DNA of 64,000 bases, from positions 186,001-250,000 of the forward strand of contig NZ_JBITMQ010000006.1 in NCBI RefSeq assembly GCF_044466355.1, given 5' to 3'. The translations under genes were made by a program, and so were the position numbers. The DNA is from Actinophytocola sp044466355. Lineage in GTDB: Bacteria > Actinomycetota > Actinomycetes > Mycobacteriales > Pseudonocardiaceae. Shown here piece by piece: positions 42,528-52,200 of the stretch (positions are counted from its first letter, which is position 1; every line of letters begins with the position of its first letter). The notes below the pieces were generated by a model. It saw only the letters and a program-made list of their open reading frames with translations, did not search any database and was not told where the DNA came from.

Positions 42528-43490
42528 ATGAGCACTGGGATGCTCTCGGGGCAGACCGGGTACTACCACGAGGCGCTCCGCTACGGCTCGGACGAGGAGC
42601 TGCTGGACGTCGTCGTCCCGTTCCTGCTGGGCGGGGTCGCCGCGAGGGAGCCCACGATCGCCGCGCTGTGCGAACCGAACGCGGCGCTCGTCCGCGAGGC
42701 GCTCGGCGACGACACCCCCGTGGTGTTCCAGTCCGGTGGCGACACGTACGCCCGGCCGGCCGCCGCCATCCGCGCCTACACCGACGTGTTCGCCGGGTAC
42801 GCCGCGGACGGCGCGCGGCAGATCCGCGTGGTCGGTGAGCTGCCCCCGGAGGTGCTCGGGGCGACGTGGGACTGGTGGGCCCGCTACGAGTCGGCGATCA
42901 ACGAGGTCTACGCCGAGTTCCCGCTGTGGACCGTGTGCGCCTACGACGAGCGGACCGCCTCGCCCGAGGTGCTGGCCGACGTGGCCCGTACCCACCCGCA
43001 CGTCACGCGTCCCGGCGACACGCACCTGCCGAGCGCGGAGTACGTCGAGCCCGGCCGGTTCCTGCGCCACGACCTGCCGCCGGCTCCGGACCCGTTGCAG
43101 CACACCCCGCCCGCGGTGGAGCTGGTGAACCCGGTGCCCGCGCAGGCGCGGTCGGTACTCGCGGGTGTCATCGACGGGGTGCTGACCACCGACGCGCTCA
43201 ACGACCTGCGCATCGCGGTCACCGAGACGGTCACGAACGCGATGACTCACGGCAGGGCACCGATCGTGGTCCGCTACTGGCCGGGCCCGGACCGTGTGGT
43301 CGTGACCGTGACCGACCGCGGCACGGGCCCGTCGGACCCGTTCGCAGGCCTGCGTGCCGCCGCGCACGCGCCGACCGGCGGGCTGGGTCTGTGGCTGACC
43401 CACCAGCTGTGCGACCACGTGTCGATGAACGCGGACGCCGAGGGCTTCACGGTCCGCATGATCAGCGGTAACCCGAACCACCGCGCCTGA
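42528..43490 (+). CDS. MEDS-domain anti-sigma-type histidine kinase-like ATPase
   Basis: A 320-aa protein. Residues about 8-165 form a MEDS (DcmR-like sensory) domain: YYHEALRYGSDEELLDVVVPFL and the AYDERT region. Residues about 190-315 form a GHKL ATPase of the RsbW/SpoIIAB type: N-box TETVTNAMTHG, G1 DRGTGPSDP and G2 TGGLGLWL. There is no dimerisation His, so it is a serine-kinase-like anti-sigma factor rather than a sensor kinase. Such proteins in actinobacteria take part in partner switching with STAS antagonists. No sigma factor is adjacent. The ATG at 42528 gives the normal domain start. Confidence 0.82.
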   Translation: MSTGMLSGQTGYYHEALRYGSDEELLDVVVPFLLGGVAAREPTIAALCEPNAALVREALGDDTPVVFQSGGDTYARPAAAIRAYTDVFAGYAADGARQIRVVGELPPEVLGATWDWWARYESAINEVYAEFPLWTVCAYDERTASPEVLADVARTHPHVTRPGDTHLPSAEYVEPGRFLRHDLPPAPDPLQHTPPAVELVNPVPAQARSVLAGVIDGVLTTDALNDLRIAVTETVTNAMTHGRAPIVVRYWPGPDRVVVTVTDRGTGPSDPFAGLRAAAHAPTGGLGLWLTHQLCDHVSMNADAEGFTVRMISGNPNHRA

Positions 43491-43655
43491 CGACGTTTCG
43501 TGCCTGTCCCGCGGACACGATAGGAGGACCGGACCCCGGTCGGCTCGCGAGGGCACATCCGACAGGCCCGGTCCTCAGCACACCGGAACGGCCCTGCTTC
43601 CGATCCGGCCACCAATGGCCTACCCGTTCACCCGCACGGGCAAACCGGGGACCGC

Positions 43656-43661
43656 TAGGTT
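43656..43661 (+). promoter_or_regulatory. -10 box of a probable leaderless lipoprotein transcript
   Basis: TAGGTT lies six bases before ATG 43668 with no ribosome site between. The geometry equals that at 7802 and 12341. Confidence 0.45.
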
Positions 43662-43667
43662 TTGGGT

Positions 43668-44054
43668 ATGGGGATACGGGGCAGGTGCGTGGCGGTGGTG
43701 TCGGTGCTGGCGTCGGTGCTGGTCGTGGCCGGTTGCGCGGAGGTCGGCGAGGCCGTGGACGAGGCGAACGCGGTGACCGACCGGGCAGCGGTGTGCGCGG
43801 AGGCGCTCGGTCTCGCGGACCTCAACCCGCTCGTGGACGAGGAGCGGTTGCGGCAGCGGGCGGAGGACAAGGAACGCAGACTGCGCGAGCTGGCGGACGA
43901 CGTGGCCGACGAGGACGTGAAGGCGTCGCTCCTCGGGCTCGCCGACTCGTACCTGCAGGTGCAGAAGGAACGCCTGGACGACGCCGGGGTCGTCGCCCGC
44001 TGGGTGCAACGCAACACCGAACGCCTGGACGATCTCCGGGTGGCCTGCACCTGA
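43668..44054 (+). CDS. Small lipoprotein of unknown function
   Basis: A 128-aa lipoprotein. The signal ends with a clear lipobox (VLVVAGC), with the lipid-modified Cys near residue 23. The mature chain is short and highly charged with a long helix (LVDEERLRQRAEDKERRLREL), two more cysteines (AAVCAEA and RVACT) and no known domain. It probably sits on the outer face of the cytoplasmic membrane. ATG 43668 is chosen over TTG 43662 because a -10 box lies six bases upstream and translation is probably leaderless. The gene is convergent with the P450, with a terminator-like repeat between them. Confidence 0.7.
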   Translation: MGIRGRCVAVVSVLASVLVVAGCAEVGEAVDEANAVTDRAAVCAEALGLADLNPLVDEERLRQRAEDKERRLRELADDVADEDVKASLLGLADSYLQVQKERLDDAGVVARWVQRNTERLDDLRVACT

Positions 44055-44065
44055 GCCCGGCCACG

Positions 44066-44110
44066 CGACGAGACCCGTCATCACGCTGGGTGCGATGACG
44101 GGTTCTCGTG
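44066..44110. terminator. Bidirectional terminator between lipoprotein and P450 genes
   Basis: A long inverted repeat whose arms share GACCCGTCATC/GATGACGGGTT with one bulge lies between the convergent stops at 44054 and 44122. Confidence 0.65.
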
Positions 44111-44121
44111 CGAAGCGACCG

Positions 44122-45369
44122 TCAGGCGGCCCTGGCGGCTTCGTGCCGGAGCAGCACCGGGAGTGCCGCCACGTCGTTCGCCATGAAGGAGCGCAGCGGG
44201 GGCACGTCCTCCGGGGCGACCGCGAGCGCCAGGCCGGGGTAGCGGGCGAAGAGCGCGGGCACCGCCACGTTGGCCTCGAGCCGGGCGAGGCGGGCGCCGG
44301 GGCAGAAGTGCGGGCCGCCGCCGAACGCGATGTGTTCCTTGTTCTCGCGGTCGATGTCGAAGACCTCCGGGTTCGGGAACACCTTCGGGTCGCGGCCGTG
44401 TGCCAGGTAGCTGATCATGATGGCGTCGTACTTCCTGATGACGACGCCCTCGCCGAGGTCGATGTCCGCCTTCGCCCACCGCATCGGCAGGTGCCCGACC
44501 GGGCACTGCAGGCGCAGGGACTCCTCGACGGCGTCCGGCCACCGGCTCGGGTCCGCCTGCACCTTGGCGAGCTGGTCGGGGTTGGCGAGCAGTTCGCGGA
44601 CGGTGTGGTCGATGAGGGACACGGTGGTCTGGCTGCCGCCGCCGATCAGCAGGATCAGCATGTCGACCAGTTCCTGCTCCGACAGCGGCTCCTCGCCGTC
44701 GACGCGGGCGGCGATCAGGTAGCTCGTCAGGTCGTCGCCGGGCTCGCGGCGCTTGCCCTCGATCAGGGTCCGCATCGCGACGCCGATGTCGACGAACACC
44801 CGCGCGGACTCCTCCTCCGGCACGTTGTCGGTGTTCAGCACGATGCGCAGGATCCGCAGCACCTCGGGTCGCAGGTCCTCCGGCACGCCGAACAGGTCGC
44901 AGATCATCCTGGTCGGCAGCTGCTGCGAGAACCGGACGTGCAGGTCGACCGGTTCGTCGCCCGGCTGCGTCGTCAGGTCGTCGAGCAGCTTCTCGGCGAT
45001 GGCCTCGAGGTGCGGTTTCATCAGGTCGATGCGCTTGGGCGTGAGCGCCGGCGCGATCAGCTTGCGCAGCCGCTGGTGCTCGCGGCCCTCCGCGGTGGAC
45101 ATGGACTCCACGTCCACCCACGGCGAGAGCCACGGCACCTCGCCCGGTACGTACATCGGCACGTTGTTCTTGAGGTTGCGGGACACGTCCGGGTGACTCA
45201 GCAGCTTCTTGACCACGTCACCACGGGTGATCGACCAGACCACGACGCCGTCGGGCAGCTCGACGGCCACCGCGGGCGCGGACTCGCGGAACCGGTCCAG
45301 CTGCGCGTACATGCACTTGCCGCCGCCGCTGTCGATCGTCTCGCTCGGCTTGGTGCTGAACGGGATCAT
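44122..45369 (-). CDS. Cytochrome P450
   Basis: A 415-aa soluble bacterial P450. The haem-binding loop FGGGPHFCPGARLAR has the ligand Cys356. The K-helix EESLR and a normal meander are present. The I-helix segment LILLIGGGSQTTVSL differs from the usual A-G-x-E/D-T: the acidic residue is Gln and the Ala is Gly, while the oxygen-activating Thr is kept. Substrate is unknown; redox partners are not encoded nearby. It starts at 45369, 22 bases after the stop of the GNAT-like gene on the same strand, so the two are probably co-transcribed and may act on one compound. Confidence 0.92.
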   Translation of the reverse strand: MIPFSTKPSETIDSGGGKCMYAQLDRFRESAPAVAVELPDGVVVWSITRGDVVKKLLSHPDVSRNLKNNVPMYVPGEVPWLSPWVDVESMSTAEGREHQRLRKLIAPALTPKRIDLMKPHLEAIAEKLLDDLTTQPGDEPVDLHVRFSQQLPTRMICDLFGVPEDLRPEVLRILRIVLNTDNVPEEESARVFVDIGVAMRTLIEGKRREPGDDLTSYLIAARVDGEEPLSEQELVDMLILLIGGGSQTTVSLIDHTVRELLANPDQLAKVQADPSRWPDAVEESLRLQCPVGHLPMRWAKADIDLGEGVVIRKYDAIMISYLAHGRDPKVFPNPEVFDIDRENKEHIAFGGGPHFCPGARLARLEANVAVPALFARYPGLALAVAPEDVPPLRSFMANDVAALPVLLRHEAARAA

Positions 45370-45391
45370 GTCGTACTCCTCCGATGTCTAC

Positions 45392-46150
45392 TCAGTTGCC
45401 GAGCCGGTGTCGGATCCACACGTTGGGTTCGACGTAGACCGCGCGGTCGTGCGCGACGTTGACCTCCACGGGGGTCAGCGCGCCGGGCACCACGACGGGA
45501 CCGTCGGTGTCGAACGGCAGACCGGTCCACTCGCGCCACTGGGCGAGGCTGCCCGCGATCGCCATCGAGGCCGGGCAGATCCTGACGACCTGGCCGCCCT
45601 CCCGGACGTGCACCCGCAGCCAGGCGTCGGCGGGCAGCCCGTCCTCCCGGGTGCGCGTGGCGTACTCGGTGATCGGCACGTGGGGTTCGGCGTGCTTGTT
45701 GCTCGGCCGGACCGGCGCCACGAGGTCGGCGAAACCGAGGCGTCGCGCGTTGTCGTTGAGTGCCACGAGCGTCCGGCTGGACAGGTTCCGGTCCTGCCTG
45801 CCCGGCACGACGGCGATCTCGAGGGCACAGACGGCGGTCAGCTCACGTCCCGCGTAGGTGTCCAGCATGCTCTGGCGGAGCACCTCGTCCCAGCCGGTGT
45901 CCGGCAGGCTGTCGAGGTCGCCGTCCCACGCGAACGGCACGCTTGCCGCTCTCGCGATGACCTGCTCGTCGTCGCCCTCGCCGTCGAGCACGACGAGCTG
46001 GTGCTCGGCGTGCCGTTCGAACGCCCAGTTGACGAGCAGCGGCTCGGCCCGGACGTACGCGGGCCAGGTCGACTCCATGGTCAGCATCGCGGACGCCAGG
46101 TCGGGACGTTCGGCGAGGCTGACGACGCGCAGGTTCGTGACGACCGACAT
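45392..46150 (-). CDS. GNAT-like acetyltransferase-fold protein
   Basis: A 252-aa protein resembling the GNAT fold: a central AVCALEIAVVPGRQDRNLSSRTLVALNDNARRLGF stretch fits the strand-4/helix-3 acetyl-CoA loop, with RQDRNLS in place of the usual Q/RxxGxG/A. The loop is degenerate, so activity is uncertain. It precedes the P450 by 22 bases and is the first gene of that pair. No biosynthetic genes flank them. It could modify a small metabolite together with the P450. ATG 46150 is the first in frame with an AGGAGT-like site upstream (GTAAGGAGTCACC). Confidence 0.55.
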   Translation of the reverse strand: MSVVTNLRVVSLAERPDLASAMLTMESTWPAYVRAEPLLVNWAFERHAEHQLVVLDGEGDDEQVIARAASVPFAWDGDLDSLPDTGWDEVLRQSMLDTYAGRELTAVCALEIAVVPGRQDRNLSSRTLVALNDNARRLGFADLVAPVRPSNKHAEPHVPITEYATRTREDGLPADAWLRVHVREGGQVVRICPASMAIAGSLAQWREWTGLPFDTDGPVVVPGALTPVEVNVAHDRAVYVEPNVWIRHRLGN

Positions 46151-46257
46151 GGTGACTCCTTACGGCAGGGGGTCGTCAGGAAGTGTCAGCCGGCCGTCTT
46201 GCGGATCACCCGCACCGCACTCGTCGCGCGGGAACCGAGCGGGAACCAGCCGCTCAC

Positions 46258-47239
<982 letters not shown>

Positions 47240-47247
<8 letters not shown>

Positions 47248-48223
47248 CGAGCATCACCTCCGACTGGTGGCAGGCCACGGTACGGCCCGCCAACGGCACC
47301 AGTTCCGGCCGGACCGAGGAGCACTCGTCCACCACGCGGTGACAGCGCGGGTGGAACGGGCACCCGGTCGGCACGCGCGCCGGGTTGGGCGGCGAGCCGG
47401 GGATCGTGAACAGGTCCGCGCCGTGGTGGTCGAGCTCCGGCACGGACTTCAGCAGCGCCTCGGTGTACGGGTGGGACGGTCGCGACAGGACGGTGTCGGC
47501 GTCGCCCGCCTCCACGACCCGGCCCGCGTACATCACCGCCAGGTGGTCGGCCACCTCGCTGACCACCGCCAGGTCGTGGGTGATCAGCAGGACGCCCATG
47601 TCGAGCTGGGTCCGCAGTGAGCCGAGCAGGTCCAGGATCTGTGCCTGCACGGTCACGTCGAGTGCCGTGGTGGGCTCGTCCGCGATCAGCAGGTCCGGCT
47701 CGAGTGCGATGGCCATCGCGATCAGGATGCGCTGGCGCATGCCGCCGGAGAACTGGTGCGGGTAGTCGTCGACGCGTTTGGCGGGTGCGGGGATCCCGAC
47801 CATGCCGAGCAGCTCGGCGGCCCTGGCGCGCGCGGCCTTCTTCGATGCTCCACTGTGGACCCGGAACAGCTCGCCGAGCTGGTCGCCGATCGAGAGGACG
47901 GGGTTGAGGGCGGACAGCGCGTCCTGCAGCACGAGGCTCATCCGGGTGCCGCGGAACTCGCGCAGCTGCCGCGCCGACGCGGTGCGCAGGTCGGTGCCCG
48001 CGACGGTGATCTCGTCGGCGGCGACCGTCGCGCCGGGACCGGCGAGGCCCATCACGGCACGCGCGGTCACCGACTTGCCGGAGCCGGACTCGCCGAGCAG
48101 CGCGACCAGCTGTCCGCGGGGGACGTCGAGGTCGACGTGCCGGACGGCCGCCACCGGACCGGAGTCCATCTGGAACGAAACAGACAGGCCGCGGACGCGC
48201 AGCGCCAGGGGTGGACTGTTCAC
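47240..48223 (-). CDS. Peptide ABC transporter ATP-binding protein (OppD/DppD-type)
   Basis: A 327-aa ATPase with Walker A GESGSGKSVTARAVMG, signature FSGGMRQRILIAMAI and Walker B LIADEPTTALD. The C-terminal GCPFHPRCHRVVDEC cysteine cluster is the OppD-type extension. GTG 48223 (VNSPPLALRV) is preferred because GGATGGAG lies just upstream; the 40-codon longer frame would cross the intergenic promoter region. It is the first gene of the leftward branch of the peptide locus and overlaps the OppF-type gene. Confidence 0.93.
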
Positions 48224-48393
48224 GACTCCATCCTCACATGCGGCGGGTTGCCGATAAGTTTCATCTTGTGACCGATCCTGCCTGGTTCTGACACATGCAT
48301 TGACAAGCATGCCGGATATTGATGACACTCTGCGGCATTCCACAGGAGACAGTCAACTGGTACCGCACACCACGCGGAGACAGGAGTGGCAGC
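48224..48393. promoter_or_regulatory. Divergent promoter region of the peptide uptake locus
   Basis: The 170 bases between the OppD-type gene and the dipeptidase gene must drive both directions. A consensus TTGACA at 48300-48305 is a candidate rightward -35 box, without a clear -10 partner. TGACA repeats directly at 48289-48305, separated by CATGCAT. The Lrp-type regulator at the end of the rightward operon is the likely ligand-responsive factor. Confidence 0.4.
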
Positions 48394-49602
48394 GTGCTGG
48401 AGCCCGCATCCCGCTACACCGGCTACACGGCCTACGAATACCTGGAGTCCGGAAAGGACTACCGAGGGTTCACCTACGCCAAGCAGATCGGCCGTGTTCC
48501 CGCCTACGAGGGGCTCGGCCTGACAGGAGAGCAGGAGGAGCGGACCAGGCGGCTCCTCGCCGAGGAGACGGTGATCTCGCTGCACGAGCACGTGCAGGTG
48601 TTCCCCGAGGACATGACCGACCTGCGCGAGCACATCCGCCAGGGCCGCGAACCAACGGGCTACGAGGGCCTGTCGCGGTCCGGCCTGACCGCCGTGTTCG
48701 ACAACGGCATGGACGGCACCTGCTGCATCAGCTCCGACGCGGGTTGGAAGTACCAGGACGTCCTGTTCGACCTCGGTGTCCGGATGGCCGACCTGGCCCA
48801 CCAGGACTTCGTCATCAAGGCCGAGTCGGTCAAGGACATCGAGTACGCGGCGGAGACCGGCCGCATCGCCCACATCTTCGCGCTCGAGGCGGCGACCCCG
48901 ATCGAGAACGAGATCGACCGGCTCGACGTCCTGTACGGGTTCGGCGTCCGGCAGATGGGCATCGCGTACTCCGAGGCCAACCTGCTCGGCGGCGGCCTGA
49001 AGGAGCGCGGCGACGGCGGCCTCACCTACCTCGGCGACCGCGCCGTGGAGCGGATGAACAAGCTCGGCATCGCCATCGACATCTCGCACTCGGGTGACCG
49101 CACCGGTCTCGACGTGATCAAGAAGTCGAAGGTGCCGGTGTTCATCACCCACGCCGGTTCGCGGACCGTCTGGCCGACGAACCGGATGAAGGACGACGAG
49201 ACGATCAAGGCGTGCGCGGAGCGCGGCGGCGTGATCGGCATCGAGGCCGCGCCGCACACGACGCTGTCGCGCGAGCACCCTCGGCACTCGCTCGAATCCG
49301 TCATGGACCACTTCACGTACTGCGTCGAGCTGGTCGGCATCGACCACGTGAGCTTCGGCCCGGACACCCTGTTCGGCGACCACGTCGGGCTGCACGACAC
49401 GTTCGCGGCGAACCTGTCCCTCGGGCAGGCGCACGGCGGGGTCGAGTTCCCGAAGGTCGAGTACGTCGACGGCCTGGAGAACCCGGCGGAGGGCTTCTTC
49501 AACATCATCGGCTGGCTCGTCAAGCACCAGTACAGCGACGACGAGATCCGCAAGGTCATCGGGGGTAACACGCTACGAGTCCTCAAGGAGGTCTGGGTTT
49601 GA
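48394..49602 (+). CDS. Membrane dipeptidase, peptidase family M19
   Basis: A 402-aa zinc-dipeptidase homologue. It shows the acidic bridging ligand in IFALEAATPI, and His ligands in IDISHSGDRT and FITHAGSRTVWPTNRM. RNVPDD-like RMKDDETIKACAERGGVIGI follows, a close match to the renal dipeptidase fold. The first motif, normally His-x-Asp, reads LHEHV, so the Asp position is His. It is expected to cleave dipeptides brought in by the adjacent transporter. GTG 48394 has AGGAG upstream; a longer frame lacks support. It is the first gene of the rightward operon, and its TGA overlaps the TTG of the binding-protein gene. Confidence 0.85.
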   Translation: MLEPASRYTGYTAYEYLESGKDYRGFTYAKQIGRVPAYEGLGLTGEQEERTRRLLAEETVISLHEHVQVFPEDMTDLREHIRQGREPTGYEGLSRSGLTAVFDNGMDGTCCISSDAGWKYQDVLFDLGVRMADLAHQDFVIKAESVKDIEYAAETGRIAHIFALEAATPIENEIDRLDVLYGFGVRQMGIAYSEANLLGGGLKERGDGGLTYLGDRAVERMNKLGIAIDISHSGDRTGLDVIKKSKVPVFITHAGSRTVWPTNRMKDDETIKACAERGGVIGIEAAPHTTLSREHPRHSLESVMDHFTYCVELVGIDHVSFGPDTLFGDHVGLHDTFAANLSLGQAHGGVEFPKVEYVDGLENPAEGFFNIIGWLVKHQYSDDEIRKVIGGNTLRVLKEVWV

Positions 49603-51218
49603 CGTCCCGTCCCCGGCTGACCGCGGCCAAGGCAGTTGCCGCCGCCGCGGTCTCGATCGCCACGTTCGCCGCCTGCGCGCCGAGCGCCCCCACCGAGGGT
49701 GGTGGGGGCGCGGCGGTCACCGACGCCACGCTGACCATCGCGACCACGACCGACGTGGTCAACTACAACCCGTTCGTCGGCAACAGCCGCAGCGACTACT
49801 GGATCACCAACCTGATGTACCCGCACCTGCTCTCGATCGGCGCGGACGGCGAGAAGGCGCCCGAGCTGGCCGAGAAGTGGGGCTACGTCGACGACACCAC
49901 CGGCTTCTACGAGATCCGGTCCGGCATGAAGTGGTCGGACGGCAAGCCGCTGACCGCGAAGGACGTCGCGTTCTCGCTCAACGCGGTGAAGCGGGACAAG
50001 CCGGCGGGCACGCTGACCGGCCAGCTGACGAACTTCAAGTCCGCGACCGCGGTGTCCGACACGCGCGTGGAGATCACGCTGTCCGCACCGGACTCGACGC
50101 TGATCCCGGAGATCGGCTTCTGGGGCAACGTCGTGCCCCAGCACGTGTTCGAGCCAGCCGGTTCGGTCGCCACGTTCGCCAACGACGGGAAGAACGGCGG
50201 CTGGGTGAGCGCCGGTCCGTACGTGCTCACCGAGGTCCAGCGTGGACAGAGCTACACGATGGAGCGCGTGGACAACTACCCGCTGGTCGAGGGCGGCAAG
50301 CCCAAGGCGGCCAAGGTCGTCTACCGCGTGTACCCGGACGTGAACACCGAGATCCTGGGCCTGAAGAACGGTGACGTGGACGTCATCGCGAACACGCTGC
50401 CGCCCTCGCAGGTCAAGGGGTTGCAGAACACGCCCGGCATCACGGTCGAGGAGGTGCCCGGCCTCGGCTACGCGCACATGACGTACAACATGACCAAGCC
50501 CGACCTGGCCAAGAAGGAGGTCCGGCAGGCGCTCGCGCACGCGGTCGACTACGAGGCCATCCGCAAGGTCGTGCTGCAGGGCCAGGCCGTGTCGACCGGG
50601 TCGAGCCCGATCATGCCGGTGCTGAAGGACTTCCACGACGACGCCATCAAGGAGTACGAGTTCGACGTTGAGAAGTCGAAGCAGCTGCTCACGGACGCGG
50701 GCTACCCCACCGACGGGTCGCTGAAGTTCCGGCTGATCTACTCGCTGCAGGACCCGGTGACCACGCAGTGGGCGGCGCTCGTGAAGGACAGCGCGGCCAA
50801 GGCGGGCATCACCATCGAGCTGCAGGGCCTGGAACGGAACACGTACCTGGCGAAGACCGACGCGGGTGACTTCGACATCTACGCGGGCAACTTCGCGATC
50901 ATGGACGATCCGGCGACCAACATGGCGCTGACCTACCTGCCGGACGGCGTGATCAACTACACCCATGTGGACGATCCGCGGCTGTCGTCGCTGATCGAGC
51001 AGGCCCGGGTCACGTTCGAGCGCGAGGAGCAGCGGCCGCTGCTGCAGCAGGCGGCGAAGATCGTGCGGGACAACGTGTACGACAACGTCATGTACACGCA
51101 GAACCTGTACGTGGCGCACCGCAGCGACTGGAGCGGGTTCGTCGTGAAGCCCTCCGAGCTGTTGTCCATCGTCAACCCGATCTCGGTCGCCTCGGCGACC
51201 AAGTCCGAGTCGCAGTGA
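49599..51218 (+). CDS. Peptide ABC transporter substrate-binding lipoprotein (SBP family 5)
   Basis: A 539-aa binding protein. A lipoprotein signal ends at FAAC, with the modified Cys near residue 26. The mature chain has typical DppA/OppA features: YNPFVGNSRSDYWITNLMYP, ELAEKWGYVDD, IRSGMKWSDGKPLTAKDVAF and the FDVEKSKQLLTDAGY helix. It captures peptides or similar solutes for the DppBC-like permease. The start is a TTG at 49599 that overlaps the previous stop (TTGA), with AAGGAGG at ideal spacing, a clear case of translational coupling. Confidence 0.93.
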   Translation: MTSRPRLTAAKAVAAAAVSIATFAACAPSAPTEGGGGAAVTDATLTIATTTDVVNYNPFVGNSRSDYWITNLMYPHLLSIGADGEKAPELAEKWGYVDDTTGFYEIRSGMKWSDGKPLTAKDVAFSLNAVKRDKPAGTLTGQLTNFKSATAVSDTRVEITLSAPDSTLIPEIGFWGNVVPQHVFEPAGSVATFANDGKNGGWVSAGPYVLTEVQRGQSYTMERVDNYPLVEGGKPKAAKVVYRVYPDVNTEILGLKNGDVDVIANTLPPSQVKGLQNTPGITVEEVPGLGYAHMTYNMTKPDLAKKEVRQALAHAVDYEAIRKVVLQGQAVSTGSSPIMPVLKDFHDDAIKEYEFDVEKSKQLLTDAGYPTDGSLKFRLIYSLQDPVTTQWAALVKDSAAKAGITIELQGLERNTYLAKTDAGDFDIYAGNFAIMDDPATNMALTYLPDGVINYTHVDDPRLSSLIEQARVTFEREEQRPLLQQAAKIVRDNVYDNVMYTQNLYVAHRSDWSGFVVKPSELLSIVNPISVASATKSESQ

Positions 51219-51234
51219 GAGCAGGGCCGCCCGG

Positions 51235-52200
51235 ATGTCGTTGTTCTTGTTCGTGCTCAAGCGGGTGGGCCGCGGCCTGCTCACCATCTGGTTCGCCGTG
51301 ACGGTCACGTTCCTGCTCCTCCGGTTGCTGCCGGGGGACCCGGTGCTGGCCGTGGCGAACCCGAACATGACACGGGAGACCCGGGCGGCCCTGCTCACCG
51401 ACTACGGCCTGGAGGAATCACTCCCGGTCCAGTACGTGAAGTACCTGTGGCAGTTGCTCCAGGGCAACCTCGGCATCTCGTTCCACCAGAACACCGAGGT
51501 CACGACCGTCCTGATGGACCGGTTGCCGTGGACGCTGCTGCTGGCCGGGTCGTCGCTGCTGGTGACGGTCGCGGTGGGCATCCCGCTCGGGGTGCTCGCC
51601 GCGTCCCGGCGGGGCGGGCTCGCCGACCGGTTCGTGCAGATCGTCGCCGTCACCGGGCAGTCGTTGTTCGTGCCGAGCCTCGGCATCCTGCTGTTGTACG
51701 TGCTGGGGCTGAAGCTCAACTGGTTCCCGATCGGCGGCGCGTACACCGACGGCACCTACGGCGGCGAGTGGTACCTGTCGGTGCTCTCGCACCTCGTGCT
51801 GCCGTGCCTGTCGCTGGTGTTCGCCCAGCTCGGCGCGTACGTGCTGACCATGCGGTCGTCGCTGATCGACGCGCTCGGCGAGGACTACGTGGTGCTGGCG
51901 AACGCCAACGGGCTGCCCGCGCGGCGGGTGCTGTGGAAGCACGCGCTGCGCAACGCGTTGCTGCCGACCACGACGCTCGTCGGGCTGCAGCTCGGGTTCG
52001 TGGTCGGTGGCGCGGTGCTGATCGAGACCGTGTACGCCTACCCGGGCATCGGCCGCGGCATCTACGAAGCGGTGACACAGCTGGACTTCCCGGTGCTGCA
52101 GGGCGCGTTCCTGCTGCTCGCGGTGACCGTGGTGGCCGTGAACATGGTCACCGACATCGCCTACGGGATCCTCGACCCACGCGTGAAGGCGGCATCATGA
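51235..52200 (+). CDS. Peptide ABC transporter permease (DppB/OppB-type)
   Basis: A 321-aa inner-membrane permease with six predicted helices. The N-terminus FVLKRVGRGLLTIWFAVTVTFLLLRLLPGDP is diagnostic of the DppB family. The cytoplasmic EAA loop (ANANGLPARRVLWKHALRNALLP) contacts the ATPases. It starts 16 bases after the binding protein and overlaps the DppC-type gene by four bases. Together with DppC it forms the translocation pore. Confidence 0.94.
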   Translation: MSLFLFVLKRVGRGLLTIWFAVTVTFLLLRLLPGDPVLAVANPNMTRETRAALLTDYGLEESLPVQYVKYLWQLLQGNLGISFHQNTEVTTVLMDRLPWTLLLAGSSLLVTVAVGIPLGVLAASRRGGLADRFVQIVAVTGQSLFVPSLGILLLYVLGLKLNWFPIGGAYTDGTYGGEWYLSVLSHLVLPCLSLVFAQLGAYVLTMRSSLIDALGEDYVVLANANGLPARRVLWKHALRNALLPTTTLVGLQLGFVVGGAVLIETVYAYPGIGRGIYEAVTQLDFPVLQGAFLLLAVTVVAVNMVTDIAYGILDPRVKAAS

